In this document: one piece after another, positions 45,641 through 58,060 of the stretch
Layout: every line of letters starts with the position of its first letter
Position numbering within the stretch: position 1 is the stretch's first letter
Source of the DNA: Cotesia glomerata
Lineage: Eukaryota; Arthropoda; Insecta; Hymenoptera; Braconidae
Assembly: GCF_020080835.1 (NCBI RefSeq)
Contig: NC_058163.1
Span: 4,437,318 to 4,501,317 of the forward strand
DNA length: 64,000 bases
Direction: 5' to 3'
Notes under the pieces: model-generated
What the model was told of the DNA's origin: nothing
The model's database searches: none
The model's input: only the letters and a program-made list of their open reading frames with translations
Made by a program: the position numbers and the translations under genes

Positions 45641-47130
45641 TTTCTGTATTTAAAAATGTTTCAATATAAGCTAAGAGTATGTGATAGGCAAATTAGCGAT
45701 ATTAGGTTAATCTTAGATACATCCAAAATATCGTGCTTTATATGGCTTACAATATCAATATTAAGCTTTAAATTGCTGGATATGTCAATATTTACCATGA
45801 TATGGTTTAATATATCAATATTATGCTTCGTATCACTTGATATCTTAATATTGAGTAGCTCGATATGGCTTGACATGTTCTTATGAAGCTTGATATGTCC
45901 ATATAAAACTTGATAAGTCCACATGGAGCTTAACATGACATGATATGTCCGTATAGAGCTTGATGGATCCATATTAAGCTTGATATGGCTCAATATGTCA
46001 ATATTAAGCTTGGTGTATTTAAATAAAGCTTGATATGGCTTGTCTTGTCAAGGTTGAGCTCAATAAAACTTGGCATGTCCTTATAAAGCTTGATAAGTCC
46101 ATAGTAAGCTCAACATAACATACTATGTTCGTACAAAACTTGATATCGCTTATCCTGCCAATGTTAAGTTCGATATGGCTTGACATGTCTTTATAAAGCT
46201 TAATAAGTCCATAGTACTCTCAACATGACATATTACGTCCTTATAAAGCTTGGTATTGCTTATTCTGTAAATGTAAGCTTGATATGGCTTGACATGTCCT
46301 TATAAAGCTTGATATGTTCACTTTAAGCTTAACATGGCTTGATATGTCCCTGGCATGTTTAACGTGACTAGACATGTCTGTATAAAGCTTAATGAACCCA
46401 TTTTAAGCTTGATATAACTTGATATGTCTGTATAAGGCTCGATATGGCTTTTCATGTCAAGATTGAGCTTAATAAAACTTGACATGCCCTTATAAAGCTT
46501 GATAAGTTCATAGTAAGCTCAACATAGCATACTATGTCCGTACATAGCTTGATATCGCTTATCCTGTCAATGTTAAGCTCGATATGGTTTGACATGTCCT
46601 TATAAAGCTTAATAAGTCCATAGTACTCTCAACATGACATATTACGTCCTTATAAAGCTTGGTATTGCTTATTCTGTAAATGAAAGCTTGATATGGCTTG
46701 ACATGTCCTTATAAAACTTGATATGACTTTACATGTCCTTACAAAGCTTGATATGTTCACTTTAAGCTTATCATGGCTTGATATGTCCCTGGCATGTTTA
46801 ATATGACTAGACATATCAGTATAAAGCTTGATAGATCCATTTTAAACTAGATCTGTCTGTATAAGCCTCGATATGGCTTGTCATGTCAATATTAAGCTTC
46901 ATATGGGTTGACATGTCCATAAAAAGCTTTAAATTCTCATATCAAGCTTGATGAGCCCTTATTAAGCTTGCTATGTTTTAATATGTCAATACTGAGCTTG
47001 ATATGGCTTGAAATGTTCATATCAAGCTTTATATGGCTTGATGTGTCAATATTAGGCTTTTATGATTTAATATGCCAGAATTAAGTTCGACATGACTTAA
47101 AAGCTGCGTGTATAATTTTTGTATGACCTA
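45640..47130. repeat. AAGCTT-rich satellite with a 409-bp higher-order period
   Basis: Basic unit ~29 bp, e.g. AAGCTTGATATGGCTTGACA plus TGTCCTTAT. The ordered set of variants repeats after 409 bp: GATATGGCTT at 46032 and 46441, and GCTTATCCTG at 46148 and 46557. A third, altered block begins near 46869. Open frames at 45656 (plus) and 45661 (minus) are satellite reading-throughs. Confidence 0.9.
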
Positions 47131-48589
47131 ATATAAAAATTTCTTTTATTAAGCTCGATCAAAAACTTTTCAACAGTTATCTCCAAAAATCTAAAATATC
47201 TATGTGTAATCTAAGTATAATTATGATATAATAAACAATGTATTTACTAAATCAAGTGCGCACAGTAGATCAGTTGGAATTAGGGTGAGCGAGAATATCA
47301 CCGATTAATTTAATACTCCTTTAGGAAGTAGCGTCAACGTGCCTCGCACATTACCAAACAAGATAATCCAATCGCTCCGGCATGCTCGGTTATCAATTCT
47401 CAGGCGTAGTAATCATGGCATTGTAATTAATGTGCCCCAATTAAGGTGATCAGGAGTTCCATACCAGTGGAAATACCGAGATTGCTCACTGATGCCTGGA
47501 AGCCAAATCTAATGTTACTTTTTTGATAATTTCGTCCTTCCAATATCTTGCTTTTTCATCTTGTTCGTCGTGGAAGTTAGAAACTTTGAAAAGGGGCAGC
47601 ATATTTCCATGTTACGTCCCGAGCCAATTTTCGTAATCGCGGAACCGTGAAATGCATTCGAATCGTGACGCTTCCGACATGTTGACATATCGATGGCAAC
47701 CCAACCGTGCGTGAGGTTGCCTCTGCCTTGTTCCTCGAATTAATACTTTGTCTCTTTGTAGTTCTATACCATAAGACATTATAGTTTGGTAATGTATTCA
47801 ATTCATTCGAATTCATGCCCCGAAAGCACTTGGCATAACCATCAACCAGAGTATTACCCAGTATCAGAAGCTTAGAAATGACCACATGCATGCTAAACAC
47901 CGACTATAAAACGGAGTAATGTCACCATCGACGTTACTATCATCCGCAAAATGAAAGATCGAGGACAAGTGGTTCACTGTTAACTGTTCAGAGAAGCTCA
48001 GAGGAAGTTATCAAAGAAAATGTTCTGTTTATACTTATTATTCTATCCATCAATTTGATTAGCTCCCACTCAGCTCGGAAAACAACCAGCTTTTATTTTA
48101 TCTCAGTGTTTTAAATTTCATTTTCCCAGAGTAAGTACCGCCCACCTCTTTTGCTTATCCGACGGCTTTTAATCAACCCTCAGTACCACGGTAATTGCTT
48201 AATACCTCGCCGAGCTTTGTTCCCACCAGCCTCGTCAGGGTACGAGGGGGCTAATTCGAATTTAAAATTCCGGACTGTGCTTTGCGTCCCGGCCCCATAC
48301 CAGGATCCTACCGGCGTCATCAGGATTGCTCTGTCGCTTCTCATACTCCTGGCTCATATGTGTTGGGATGGCCCTCCAGTTACTGCTGCTTTATTCATGC
48401 CTTGTTCGTACTATCACAAAGAGCTGCATCATAATTCTTCAGCCATTATCATACGCGGCGACTCTCGATCGTGTAAAGAGGGGAGAGTGTTTGCTCCTTG
48501 ATTCGATCATGATAACAAGAATACATGGAAAAAAAATTTTTTTTTTATTACAGGAATTAAGGGACATTCTGCCATTTTTTATTTAATCT
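47131..48589. other. GC-richer single-copy segment, no gene supported
   Basis: Open frames at 47577-47900 (minus) and 48151-48501 / 48326-48586 (plus, overlapping in different frames) show no conserved domain or splice framing. Candidate regulatory intron DNA. Confidence 0.3.
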
Positions 48590-49020
48590 ATATTATTAAG
48601 AGAATTAGAATAATTTTGCGTCCAGGATAGTCATGGGATAAATCGGTTTTTTATAGTGAAATTTAGTGTCATTGCAAAGCTCTTGATTTAAATTCGTGCC
48701 TTTTCAAGGTCTCATATCATTCTCACCGATAGTCAATTTATTATGATAAGTATTGAGGCTGCATTCGAAAATGCTCTATCTCTAGATACATGATTAAGAA
48801 ATGACCTTGTATCTTGTGTAATATTGATATTTTTAAAGATATAAGCTCACCCTGATGTTGCACTCATCAAGACCTTTCATTTGAGTACCCACATCAACTT
48901 TTCATATATTTTTATATATTACATATATGTATATATAAAAAATATATCAAAATGCATGTGGGTACTCAAATGAAAGCTCTTGATGAGTGTAACATCGGGA
49001 TGAGCTTATATCTTTAAAAA
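48590..49020. repeat. ~95-bp repeat followed by palindromic repeat G, copy 4
   Basis: 48590-48680 matches 38273-38365. 48831-49020 is repeat G with near-perfect arms (TTTTAAAGATATAAGCTCA and its complement; GAGTACCCACATCAACTTTT and its partner). Confidence 0.8.
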
Positions 49021-49588
49021 CTTCAATAGTTAAGAAAGTCCAGAGCAATTTAACAAAAGTCACTATTTAATAAAGCAAAATTTTATTTATTTATAGTTCA
49101 CAAGTCTCGGCAGTCACATAGTGACTGCGAGGTTGCTTGTTACAATTATTTTAATAATTATGCATGCAATAAAATAAAATATTGAAAAGTACCGATAATT
49201 TTTAGTATATTATTAACTTAAATAATAACAAGCTGTAATAATTAAAAAGATTAATCATTAATTTTTGTTATTTTGAGATCTTCATGTATGAGAAATTTTA
49301 AATTGCCATTTATAAGGAAAAATTAGGTTGGTAGTTGGATGAAAAATTGCTTTTTGCTTTAAAACTTATAATTAAAAAATGAACTCTCTAGTAAGAAGAA
49401 GCTTAAGTCATCATGCGCCACCTATCGGAAATTTTTTACACCAGATTTAATAATAAGTAAAATAAAATAAAATATAGACAATTACTATTGATTTTTTTTT
49501 TTAATAGATTGAAAATTAGATAAATTTTGTTTGTAAAAATGTACTTTAATGACATTAGTATTTTTTTTTTTTTTTTTTTAGCTATTAT
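49021..49588. repeat. Family I fragment
   Basis: Contains TCACATAGTGACTGCGAGG and AACTCTCTAGTAAGAAGAAG...CATGCGCCACCTATCGGAAA, ending in a poly-T run at ~49561-49579 where element C1 begins. Confidence 0.65.
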
Positions 49589-49738
49589 TAACTTCCCGCT
49601 AAGAAAATCGAAGATTTTCAAAAATTGGGAAGTTATTGTTTTCACCCCGTTTTGCAAAAATCGAGTTTTCATCAGATCTCGACGTTTAAAGATCACTGGA
49701 AGCTTCCCTGACTATCCCCGCGAGGTTGTCACGGTGTC

Positions 49739-49822
<84 letters not shown>

Positions 49823-50511
49823 TATGTGAACCGCTTATAACTTTTGAACGGCTTGACCGATTTCATCGCGGTTGGTGCCATTCGAAAGGACTTAACTAAA
49901 CTTAGATTTTGAAAACTATTTGGACCGATTCAGATCAATAGATTTTGAGAAATCTTCAAAAAACTGAAAAAAAAAATTTTTTTCAAATGTGGTTTTTTTG
50001 GAATAACTTTTAAACGGCTTAATGGTTCAATTCCAAAAACTAATCAGCTCTTAACCTCAAAAAACTACGTCGATCATTACCAGTCCGGTCAAAATCGGTT
50101 GATTCGTTCGAGAGATATCGTGAACGAAAGAAAACCGAAAAAAGTTTTTTTTCGGAATAACTCCGAAATTTCTTGCGCGATCAATTCAAAATTTAAGATT
50201 CTTTGTGAGGCTTGAAAAACTGCGTCGAATGCTGCCAACCGTGTGAAAATCGGTTTATTCATTCAAAAGTTATTGAGGTTTAAAAATTCAAAAAATAGTG
50301 TCTTATCAAATCTCTATCAGACTTTTGAGCTCGAAGAGCTCAAAAGCATAGGAAAGCAATTTCTTTGAGCTCGGAGAGCTCAAAATAACCCTTAAATTGT
50401 ATTTTTAAGCTCGAAGAGCTTAAAAACGTCATTGGTGCAATTTTAAGCGCCTAAGTATAGAATTAGCGGGAAGTTGCAGGGATGGCATTCAGGGTCAACC
50501 GTTTTTCTAAT
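49589..50511 (+). mobile_element. Family C element, copy 1
   Basis: Begins TAACTTCCCGCTAAGAAAAT and ends TTAGCGGGAAGTTGCAGGG plus ~30 bp; AACTTCCCGCTAA/TTAGCGGGAAGTT are exact 13-bp inverted repeats. Includes a pure (TG)n tract at ~49743-49818 and GAGCTC hairpins at 50327, 50367 and 50407. No protein seen; the Cys-Val open frame comes from the TG tract. Confidence 0.8.
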
Positions 50512-50770
50512 TTTTTTATTTATATTTTTCAGTAAAATATCTTTGATAAATAAATTAAATCTAAATTAATTAAACATTCAATTTTATCAAATTAAAATTT
50601 TTTTCAAAATATAAAGCCTATAAAATTAATAATAATATTCCATCGTAAAAATTTATGAAAAATGATTTTAATCGGAACATATTTGAGATGGGAATTTTTA
50701 TAATTTTTTACAATATAAATTATTATCAACAGAATTTATTAAAAGAGCTCGTAGAAATAAAAAAAAAAAA

Positions 50771-51459
50771 ATTAGGAAAACGGTAGACCTTGAAGGCCAT
50801 CCCTTCAACTTCTCACCAATTCTGTACCTAAACGCTTGAAATTGCACTTATGATGTTTTAGAGCTCTTCGAGCTCATAAATACAATTTGTGTATTATTTT
50901 GAGCTCTCCGAGCTCAAAAAATAGCTTTTGTATGCTTATGAGGTCTTCGGGCTCAAAAGTTTGTTAGAAGTTTGATAAAACACTATTTTTTGAATTTTCA
51001 AATCGCAATAACTTTTGAATGAATGAATCAATTTTCACACTGTTGATGGCATTCGACGCAGTTTTTTAAGCTTCATGAAAAATCTTTAAGTTTATATTGA
51101 TAGAGCGGAAAACTTCGGAGTAATTCCGAAAAAAAACTTTTTTCGATTTTCTTTCGTCAACGATAACTCACGAACGAATCAACTGATTTTGACCGGACTG
51201 GCGGCAATCAACGTGGTTTTTTGATGTTAAGAGCTGATTAGTTTTTTAATCTGATCAGTAAAGCCGTTTAAAAGTTATTCCAAAAAAACCACTTTTGAAA
51301 AAAATTTTTTTTGTAGTTTTTTGCGATTTCTCCAAGTCTACCGGTCCTAATCGTTCTAAAGTATATACAAAATCTAAGTTTGGCCAAGTCCTTTCGAATG
51401 TTACCAACCGCGATCAAATCAGTCAAGCCGTTCATAAATTATAAGAGGTTTACATACAT

Positions 51460-51496
<37 letters not shown>

Positions 51497-51650
51497 TACA
51501 GACATACAGACACCATCGCGGGAATAGTCAGGGAAGCTTCCTAAGACCTCGAAACGTCGAGATTTGATGAAAACTCGATTTTCGTAAAACGGGGTGAAAA
51601 CAATAACTTCCCGCTTTTAGAAAATCTTTGATTTTCTTAGCGGAAAGTTA
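50771..51650 (-). mobile_element. Family C element, copy 2, inverted to copy 1
   Basis: Reverse orientation: starts ATTAGGAAAACGGTAGACC and ends TTCTTAGCGGAAAGTTAA. (CA)n at ~51460-51490 replaces the TG tract. GAGCTC hairpins at 50861, 50901 and ~50940. With copy 1 it forms a 2-kb inverted pair around a 260-bp spacer. Confidence 0.8.
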
Positions 51651-52689
51651 AAAATATTGATGCAATTTTTTGTAAATAAAAATTTCTATTCAATGAAAAA
51701 ATGAATAATCCACTTGAAGAAATTTTTTTCAATTTATTTCAGAGTAAATTTCACTTCTGATGCACTCAATCAATCAATAATCATGCACCCCACAAATTTT
51801 TCATATTGTATGGCTACAAACCCTCAAAAAAGGGTAAAATTTTAAAAACAAAAATTTAAAGTAAATAGTAGCTTAAAGCAATTAGCTAACAAGCAAATGG
51901 AACTGAGTACGTTCAATATTGAAGTAGGACTAGAATTCATCGGAAGTGAATTCAGGTATTTCATCATGTAGCCGAAAGCTCAATATTGACTTGACACGAG
52001 TAATATTAAACTGCTATACACATCGATATCTACATTCGGAAACTCAACTCCAACACTAGAATCCATTTGCGGATTACGGGTGACATCGATAAGTCGCTCC
52101 GACTGGAGGTTTTGGTGATCGGTCGTTGTCATTGTAGTTGTTGAGTCGAGTCATTGACAATTCCACGGACTCGGCCTGGAGGTTCCGGAGGCCGGCTCCA
52201 GTAAATTCAGATCCGACGACAGTCCATTTCGTGTCCAGTCAAACGAAACTCAATGGTCAATGCAAGTACTTGGTAATCAGACGGCGAACTCGTTCGCGCG
52301 TGACGTCCATTGTCGTCCGAAATGCTCTACGGCGGAGACCTACATCCTTTTGCTCTCAAAAGTCAATTGCTGTTTTATGCCAGTCGACCTCTTTGGTACG
52401 GCAATGACTGGCCTCACCCTCAACCTCACTTTCATGTGAAACAACACAATTTCTTCAAAGGAAGAACTTGAATTTCCCTTTAAAGGATCAAACTCTAAAG
52501 AGCATCACTATCTTATCCCCGGGTTAGATTTTCCATAAAAGCTTTATCGTCGGTCATTCTTTTATGGTATGCTGGAAAACCCCCGATTCTTCTTTGGCGA
52601 CCGCTACAAAGGCACACTCAAGGTGAGGCTTAACTCAAGAAGCTTTAGGGTCGGAGTCATAGTTAGAGTCATTGCTTTTGGCTGAGCTT
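51651..52689. other. GC-rich single-copy island, no gene supported
   Basis: 51880-52640 is balanced in composition. The 89-codon open frame at 52138-52407 is basic and lacks any domain I recognise. Possible regulatory DNA. Confidence 0.35.
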
Positions 52690-53750
52690 CTGGGTGGAAG
52701 CAAATTTTTTAGAAAAATGACCGAATTGACAGGAATTGTAAGACATTCTGCAAGTCCTGATCTAATTACAATTTTTTTAACAATTAGCCACAAAATATTA
52801 CAGATATAATGGATAAAAAAAATGTAGTAAGTCAATTGTCATTTATTATAAGAAGAAAATTGAGATAGTTAGGATTAAAAACTGATTTTTTTGCTTTAAA
52901 ACTTATAATTTGAAAATTAACTGTCTAGTAAGGAGAAGATTTGGCGATCATGCGCCATCTGTCGGAGATATTTTAAACTAAATCATAAGTAAAATGTAGA
53001 AAAATGTAGACTGAAAAAAAAATTTAACTTTAATCAAGATGAAAATTCTTGAACCAAGAAAATAATTTTGAAGAGTTTCATTGTCTTAAATCAAGACAAA
53101 AAATTATTGACTCACGTAAAATTTACTTAAGCCATAAAAAATTTCTTAGTTTGAATCTTCCTATTCAAATCAAGAAGATAAAGTTCTTCAAAATTATTAA
53201 CTTGATTCGAGCAAATTTTTTTTTCTGTGTAGAAAAGTACTATCATTTTTACTGTAAGTAGTGGATTAAAAATAACAAACGTGAAGAATTAAAATTAATA
53301 ACTTTTTTTTTAAATTACAGTAACATGAAATATCTTTACTGAAATTACTAAAAAATTAATCAGGCCCGACAGTATAAATTAATTAAAGTACCAGAACTAT
53401 CCACTGACTTTGAGGCAGCGCTGTAATCGCTCTTGACTACCAGCTGTATAAAAAATTACACATTTTGATGATTAGTTGTTGCTTAATTACAGCTAATTCT
53501 ATAAAACTTTTATACAATTATCATTAAAATTCAATTCTATCCAATTAGTCAAATATTAATAGTAAAAATGTACTTTAATGACCTTCATTATTTTTTTTAT
53601 TACTAGCTATTATTCTATACATATTTTTAAGTTAAATAACATAAAAAAATAAATTAAATCTCAAAAATTAGTTAAACATTTAATCTTATCAAACTAAAAT
53701 CTCTAAAATATAAAACCTATAAAATTAATAATAATTCTTAATAACTTGAA
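52690..53750. repeat. Family I composite repeat, copy in forward orientation
   Basis: AACTGTCTAGTAAGGAGAAG...CATGCGCCATCTGTCGGAGA (~52918-52970) and GAGGCAGCGCTGTAATCGCTC (~53412) match other family I copies. 53010-53232 is an inserted E-like MITE ending TTTTTTTTTCTGTGTAG. Confidence 0.65.
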
Positions 53751-55400
53751 CAGACACCACAAAAGCTTTCAGCTTCACTAATATTCAAGTTCGATAGATC
53801 CTCATCGAAATTGTGTAAAGAGAGAATATGTCTCTCGACTAATAACGAAGATGGAATGTCCATCCGTTGGCTTGAATTCAGATTTACTGGTCACTTGACC
53901 GCTAGGCGATAAAACTTGAATTTATATATACAATTCGGTCGAAAAAATAATAATTGACAATTGAGGAGCTGATTTTCGAAAGGGTATCTTTTCATATTTA
54001 AAAAAACCAGTTTTCTGAACTTTTAAGTACTAATTACTTCGAGAATTATAAAGATTTATAAATGAAAATCGAATTGCGACCTCATAATCGATAGCACTTT
54101 ATAGCTAAATTAAAAAAGTTTAATACAAATATTTATAACTGAAGATAACCAATTTTTTTGTCTCGATTTATCAAAAATGAAAAGATACCCTTTTGAAAAT
54201 CAGCTCTTTAATTAATAATAATATTCAATTGATCCGTCCAAAAATAATTCTGAATGTAGTAATCTGCATTAAGTTGCCTATTTTCGTCGGATAAATTTTG
54301 CTTAGAAACTTTAATAAATATCTTTTCTAATAAAGGATAAATCAACTCCTTAGATTACATTTCAGTCCTATAATTTTGATCATTCATCTATCAGTAAATT
54401 CTAAACAAAATATCTTTCCGTAAAGCTTCTGGCACAACGTCCAGGCTACTAGTTTAATGACGTGAAGGGAATTCCCTCTACCCCGTTTATCTTGGCAATA
54501 TAACGATAATCCATAAGTAAATATCAGGCAGGATGACAGGAAGGACATCTCACCTGTTTTGTGTCGGCTGTTGCTCTAGGAGAGCCTGAGGGATCTTCTG
54601 TTTGGTAAATATCATTTTCGTTGTCCTACGAGAGCACACTGGTGGTGTTGCTAAACATCGGGTGTTGCTCTATGCATTATACACTTGTGGATTCGGGAAA
54701 TAATTACTGGAGTATACACAGGGAGCTTGCTGGAAGATACGCCCTGAAGTTATTGTAAAAACTATCAGGCTTACGTCTATCCTGGAGATATTTTTCTCAG
54801 GACAAATCCTCCGGGCGAGGTTTACGGCAGCTCGTTATTTCTGGATTAAACTTATCTGGAGGTACTTTTGTCTGACGTTGCACCGATGTCGATGCTCCAC
54901 GGCAATTTCCAGGAAATCCCCAGCCCATTAAGAAGCTTTTTGCTCCTTTATTTGTTGCGCAACATAATCGAATATCGAATTTCCTGTTTTTTGCAAAGTT
55001 TATTTTGTAAAACGCTAAGGATTTTCGTAATAAATATTTCGGAATTCTCGACGGCCATCACCAATCAGAGAAACTTTATCAGAGTCTTAGCGCTATCTGT
55101 TAGTGCAACTGGTTCGCAGTACTGGGAATCGGCTTAGCCAGGAACTTACCCAACAAGCTAGAGGCTGAGTAACTAACCGACTTACAGGTTTCGACTTTAA
55201 TTGTTCTTTAATCTTATTTATTATCTTGCAAACTAACTTGTATTGCATTTAACCAATTATTATTATTGTTCGGATTATAACAATACCAGACTTGAATAGT
55301 AATGTAAATTAAGCTTCCAGGACTTGCTGAAGCCGCTTTCTGTAAAGAAATTTAAGTGGCTAAGAATTTCTATGACTACTTGAGAAAATTTTCATCAGTT
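53751..55400. other. Mixed single-copy DNA, contains the microexon candidate
   Basis: 53750-54420 is AT-rich; AAAGGGTATCTTTTCAT near 53980 is complemented by ATGAAAAGATACCCTTTT near 54177, a ~200-bp foldback. 54430-55140 is GC-richer; the 89-codon open frame at 54868-55137 has no domain or splice support. Confidence 0.35.
54554..54575 (-). CDS. Candidate 22-bp microexon (weak)
   Basis: On the minus strand, CTCTCCTAG precedes 22 bases encoding SNSRHKT plus one leftover G, followed by CAG|GTGAG. The one-base remainder would join the GA at the start of exon 42494-42631 to give Gly, so the phase fits. Immediately upstream in this frame is a stop formed by the acceptor TAG itself. An alternative reading is a longer exon using an ATG about 37 bp farther upstream (MIFTKQKIPQALLEQQPTQN), but that ends in a phase that does not fit. 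A phase match by chance is about one in three. Confidence 0.15.
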
Positions 55401-55969
55401 TCAATGTAGTTCCGGAAAAATACAAAAAATTTAATGCAAATTACCCTACATGAAAGTGGATTCTTATTGGACGTATTATCAATATCATTATTAATTTTAT
55501 TAGCTTTATATTTTGGAAATGATTTTAGTTTGATTAAATGTTCAATTAATTTTTGAGACTTAATTTATTTTTTAAGGTTATTTTACTTGGAAATATATAT
55601 AGAATAATAGCTTATGGTAAAAAAAAAAAGAATGAATATCATTAAAGTACATTTTTATAAATAATATTTAACTAATTGCATAAAATTTCATTATAATGAT
55701 AGTTGAATGAAAGTTTTGCTGGAATTATTTGTAATTGAGCAACAACTGATCACAAAAATGTGTAATTTTTTATACAGTTGATAAGTCGAAAGTGATTACA
55801 ATGCCGCCTCAAAGTGGATGGATAATCCCGGCACTTAGATTAATTTCAACTATCAAATCTGGTTAATTTTTAAGAAATTTGATTTTACTCTAAGTTTTAA
55901 AAAAATAATTATTAATCTTAATTTTTTACGTTTATTATTTTTAACCCACTCCAGAAAAAATTAACAGTA

Positions 55970-56109
55970 AGGTAAAAGCCCCAATATATGATCATGTACC
56001 AGTATATGATCACTCCATGTATTTGTATACCTATATTTGTGAATATGGATATACAAATACATGGAGTGATCATATACTGGTACATGATCATATATTGGGG
56101 CTTTTACCT
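55970..56109. mobile_element. Near-perfect palindromic MITE (140 bp) in a TA site
   Basis: Arms pair from AGGTAAAAGCCCCAATATAT to its complement with only two or three mismatches and a ~7-bp loop near 56036-56042. TA at 55968-55969 and 56110-56111. Paralogous empty sites without the palindrome occur at ~56945 and ~62632 (AATAGTACTTATC and AATAGTATTTGTT). Confidence 0.9.
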
Positions 56110-56266
56110 TACTTGTCTATATTTTTTTTCATTTTAATTATTATCAAATCTAATATAAAACAATTCCGACAGGTGGCGCATGGTGACTTAATCTTCTCCT
56201 TACTGGAGAGTTCATTTTTTAATTATAAGTTCTAAAGCAAAAATCAATTTTTCGAATTTAAAAATA

Positions 56267-56891
56267 CACAGAAAGAAAAATTTCTTGACTGGAGAACGAA
56301 ATTCTTAGCTCAAGACAATTTTCGGCTGCCTAATGGAAGACTTAAGTTGTGTTGGCCAAAGTAAAAATTTTTCTTGAAATTCTATTCTTGGTGGAAGTTA
56401 TTTTTTCTTAATTCAAATTATCATAAATACTTGATACAATAAATTTTTATATTCGATCAAGATGTTTAGATACTTTAGGGAAGCAGCGCCACCTACTTCA
56501 GCTGAGAAAAAAATTTTCTCACCTTGAGAATATTTTTCTCTTGAATATTTGATATGCATTTTATATTATTTTAGCGCGCAATTATACATATTGGAAGAAA
56601 AAAAATGATTCAATATTATTCAATATTTTTTGGAGCAAGAGAGAAATTTTCTCAAGACAAGAAAATTTACTTCTATCAAGAACTAAATTTTTTTGAGCAA
56701 GAGGCTGAATTTTCTCAAAACAATAAGATTTTCTTAACTTAAACAAATTTTCTTGGATCAAGATACGTATTTCTTAAATCAAGAGAATTAATTTTGTTGG
56801 AATAATTTAAATTTCTTGTGTCAAAAAAAAAATTTTTTTTCGCTTAAGAAAATAATTAGGAAGAAAAATATTTTCTTGGCTTTTTTTTGTG
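56267..56891. mobile_element. Family E MITE, full-length copy (625 bp)
   Basis: Starts CACAGAAAGAAAAATTTC, ends TTTTTTTTGTG, TA flanks at 56265-56266 and 56892-56893. Alignable with 20150-20848 throughout, with an internal deletion near 56610. Confidence 0.8.
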
Positions 56892-57230
56892 TATCAATCT
56901 TAATTTTTTACGTTGATTATTTTTAACCCACTTCAGAAAAAATTAATAGTACTTATCTTCATTTTCTTCCATTTTATTTATTATCAAATCTAGTGTAAAA
57001 AAATTCCGACAGGTGGCGCCTGATGACTTAATCTTCTCTTTACTAGAGAGTTCATTTTTTAATTATAAGTTTTTAAGCAAAAATCAATTTTTTGACTTTA
57101 AAAATATTAGTATTTATTTTTCCAATTCTTTTCTTATTGATATATGATAAAAAATTGCAATAAAAATCTATTTTTACCGTCAGACTTGATCATATATTAC
57201 CAAATCAACTTATATTAGAAACTATTATTA

Positions 57231-58060
57231 TTATCCTAGAAATGGAAGTAAAAGTCGTTGGCATTCCCATAAAAATATCAGTTTCAGATTAAGAATAATA
57301 TGTTATCGTAACAAAAGGTGCGGAAAACGAATGGAGCAAAGTAGTGAGTGGGAAGCGCATCGTACTATGAAAATTTATTCTCCGTAGATCAGAGACTAGT
57401 GGGGAGGCCAAAGGGTGTGTAGTTGGCATAAAGTCAAACGGCATTAATAATTTACGTAGTTTTCGTCTGTGGTCGCAACACACACCCACCCACCCGCACA
57501 TTCATATACATATAGCCGAACTAAAACCGCACCCCTTCGCTCCAACTCTTCTAGTCACAATAATTTCTCTCGTTGCGATATGCACCGAGTGAACCCGATT
57601 GTGCATACTTGAATGTTGGTAGTAGTGTTGCCGATTTTCGATTTTCTCATCATGTACACACAGATTTTTAGTCTACCTCGGCCTCTACCCCCGAGAGTGT
57701 TAACCGAAATCCCGCGCCAAGCTCCCACATACAGAATGTATGAATTGAAGCCCCTGGATACCCACCCGCCACCGGCGTTCGGAAAACACGAGGATTTATA
57801 GCGAGCTAGAGGGCCAACGGTGCATTTCGTTAATTATTTCCCGACCTACGTGCACCGTTTCTCCTGTTGTAGCTCCCTCATTTCGCTTCCCGTTATACAC
57901 AAACGACCTATATATTTATCCCGAATCAAATCTGCCTGCCAGATATTTATCTCCGTCCCCGAAAGAATACCCGTCAATGTGGATTCTATCCGGCTAAAAT
58001 AATTGGTAATTTTATCTTCCTTTGAAGTGTCAGTTAGTTATTGTTTTCCGTGAAAAAATT
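57231..58060. other. GC-rich single-copy island, no gene supported
   Basis: CACACCCACCCACCCGCACA at ~57480-57500 and balanced composition through 58000. Open frames (57289-57501 minus, 57613-57801 and 57820-58002 plus) lack domains. Candidate regulatory or untranslated sequence. Confidence 0.35.

Larger units (their letters stand above)
55400..57230. repeat. Family I composite repeat, inverted, two units with inserted MITEs
   Basis: Reverse complement of 52690-53750. The TTAATTTTTTACGTTTATTA...AACCCACT block appears twice (~55915 and ~56900), as does TTCCGACAGGTGGCGC (~56163, ~57003), so the unit is tandemly doubled, with MITEs at 55970-56109 and 56267-56891. Confidence 0.7.

Noticed and set aside
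45661..45993. 110-codon minus-strand open frame rich in His-Ile-Lys-Leu
   Set aside because: It is a reading-through of the AAGCTT satellite, open only because the repeat lacks stops in that frame.
48151..48501. 116-codon plus-strand open frame
   Set aside because: No domain, no splice framing, and an overlapping frame of similar length (48326-48586) suggests chance in GC-richer DNA.
49527..49829. 100-codon open frame ending in Cys-Val repeats
   Set aside because: Produced by the (TG)n tract inside a family C element.
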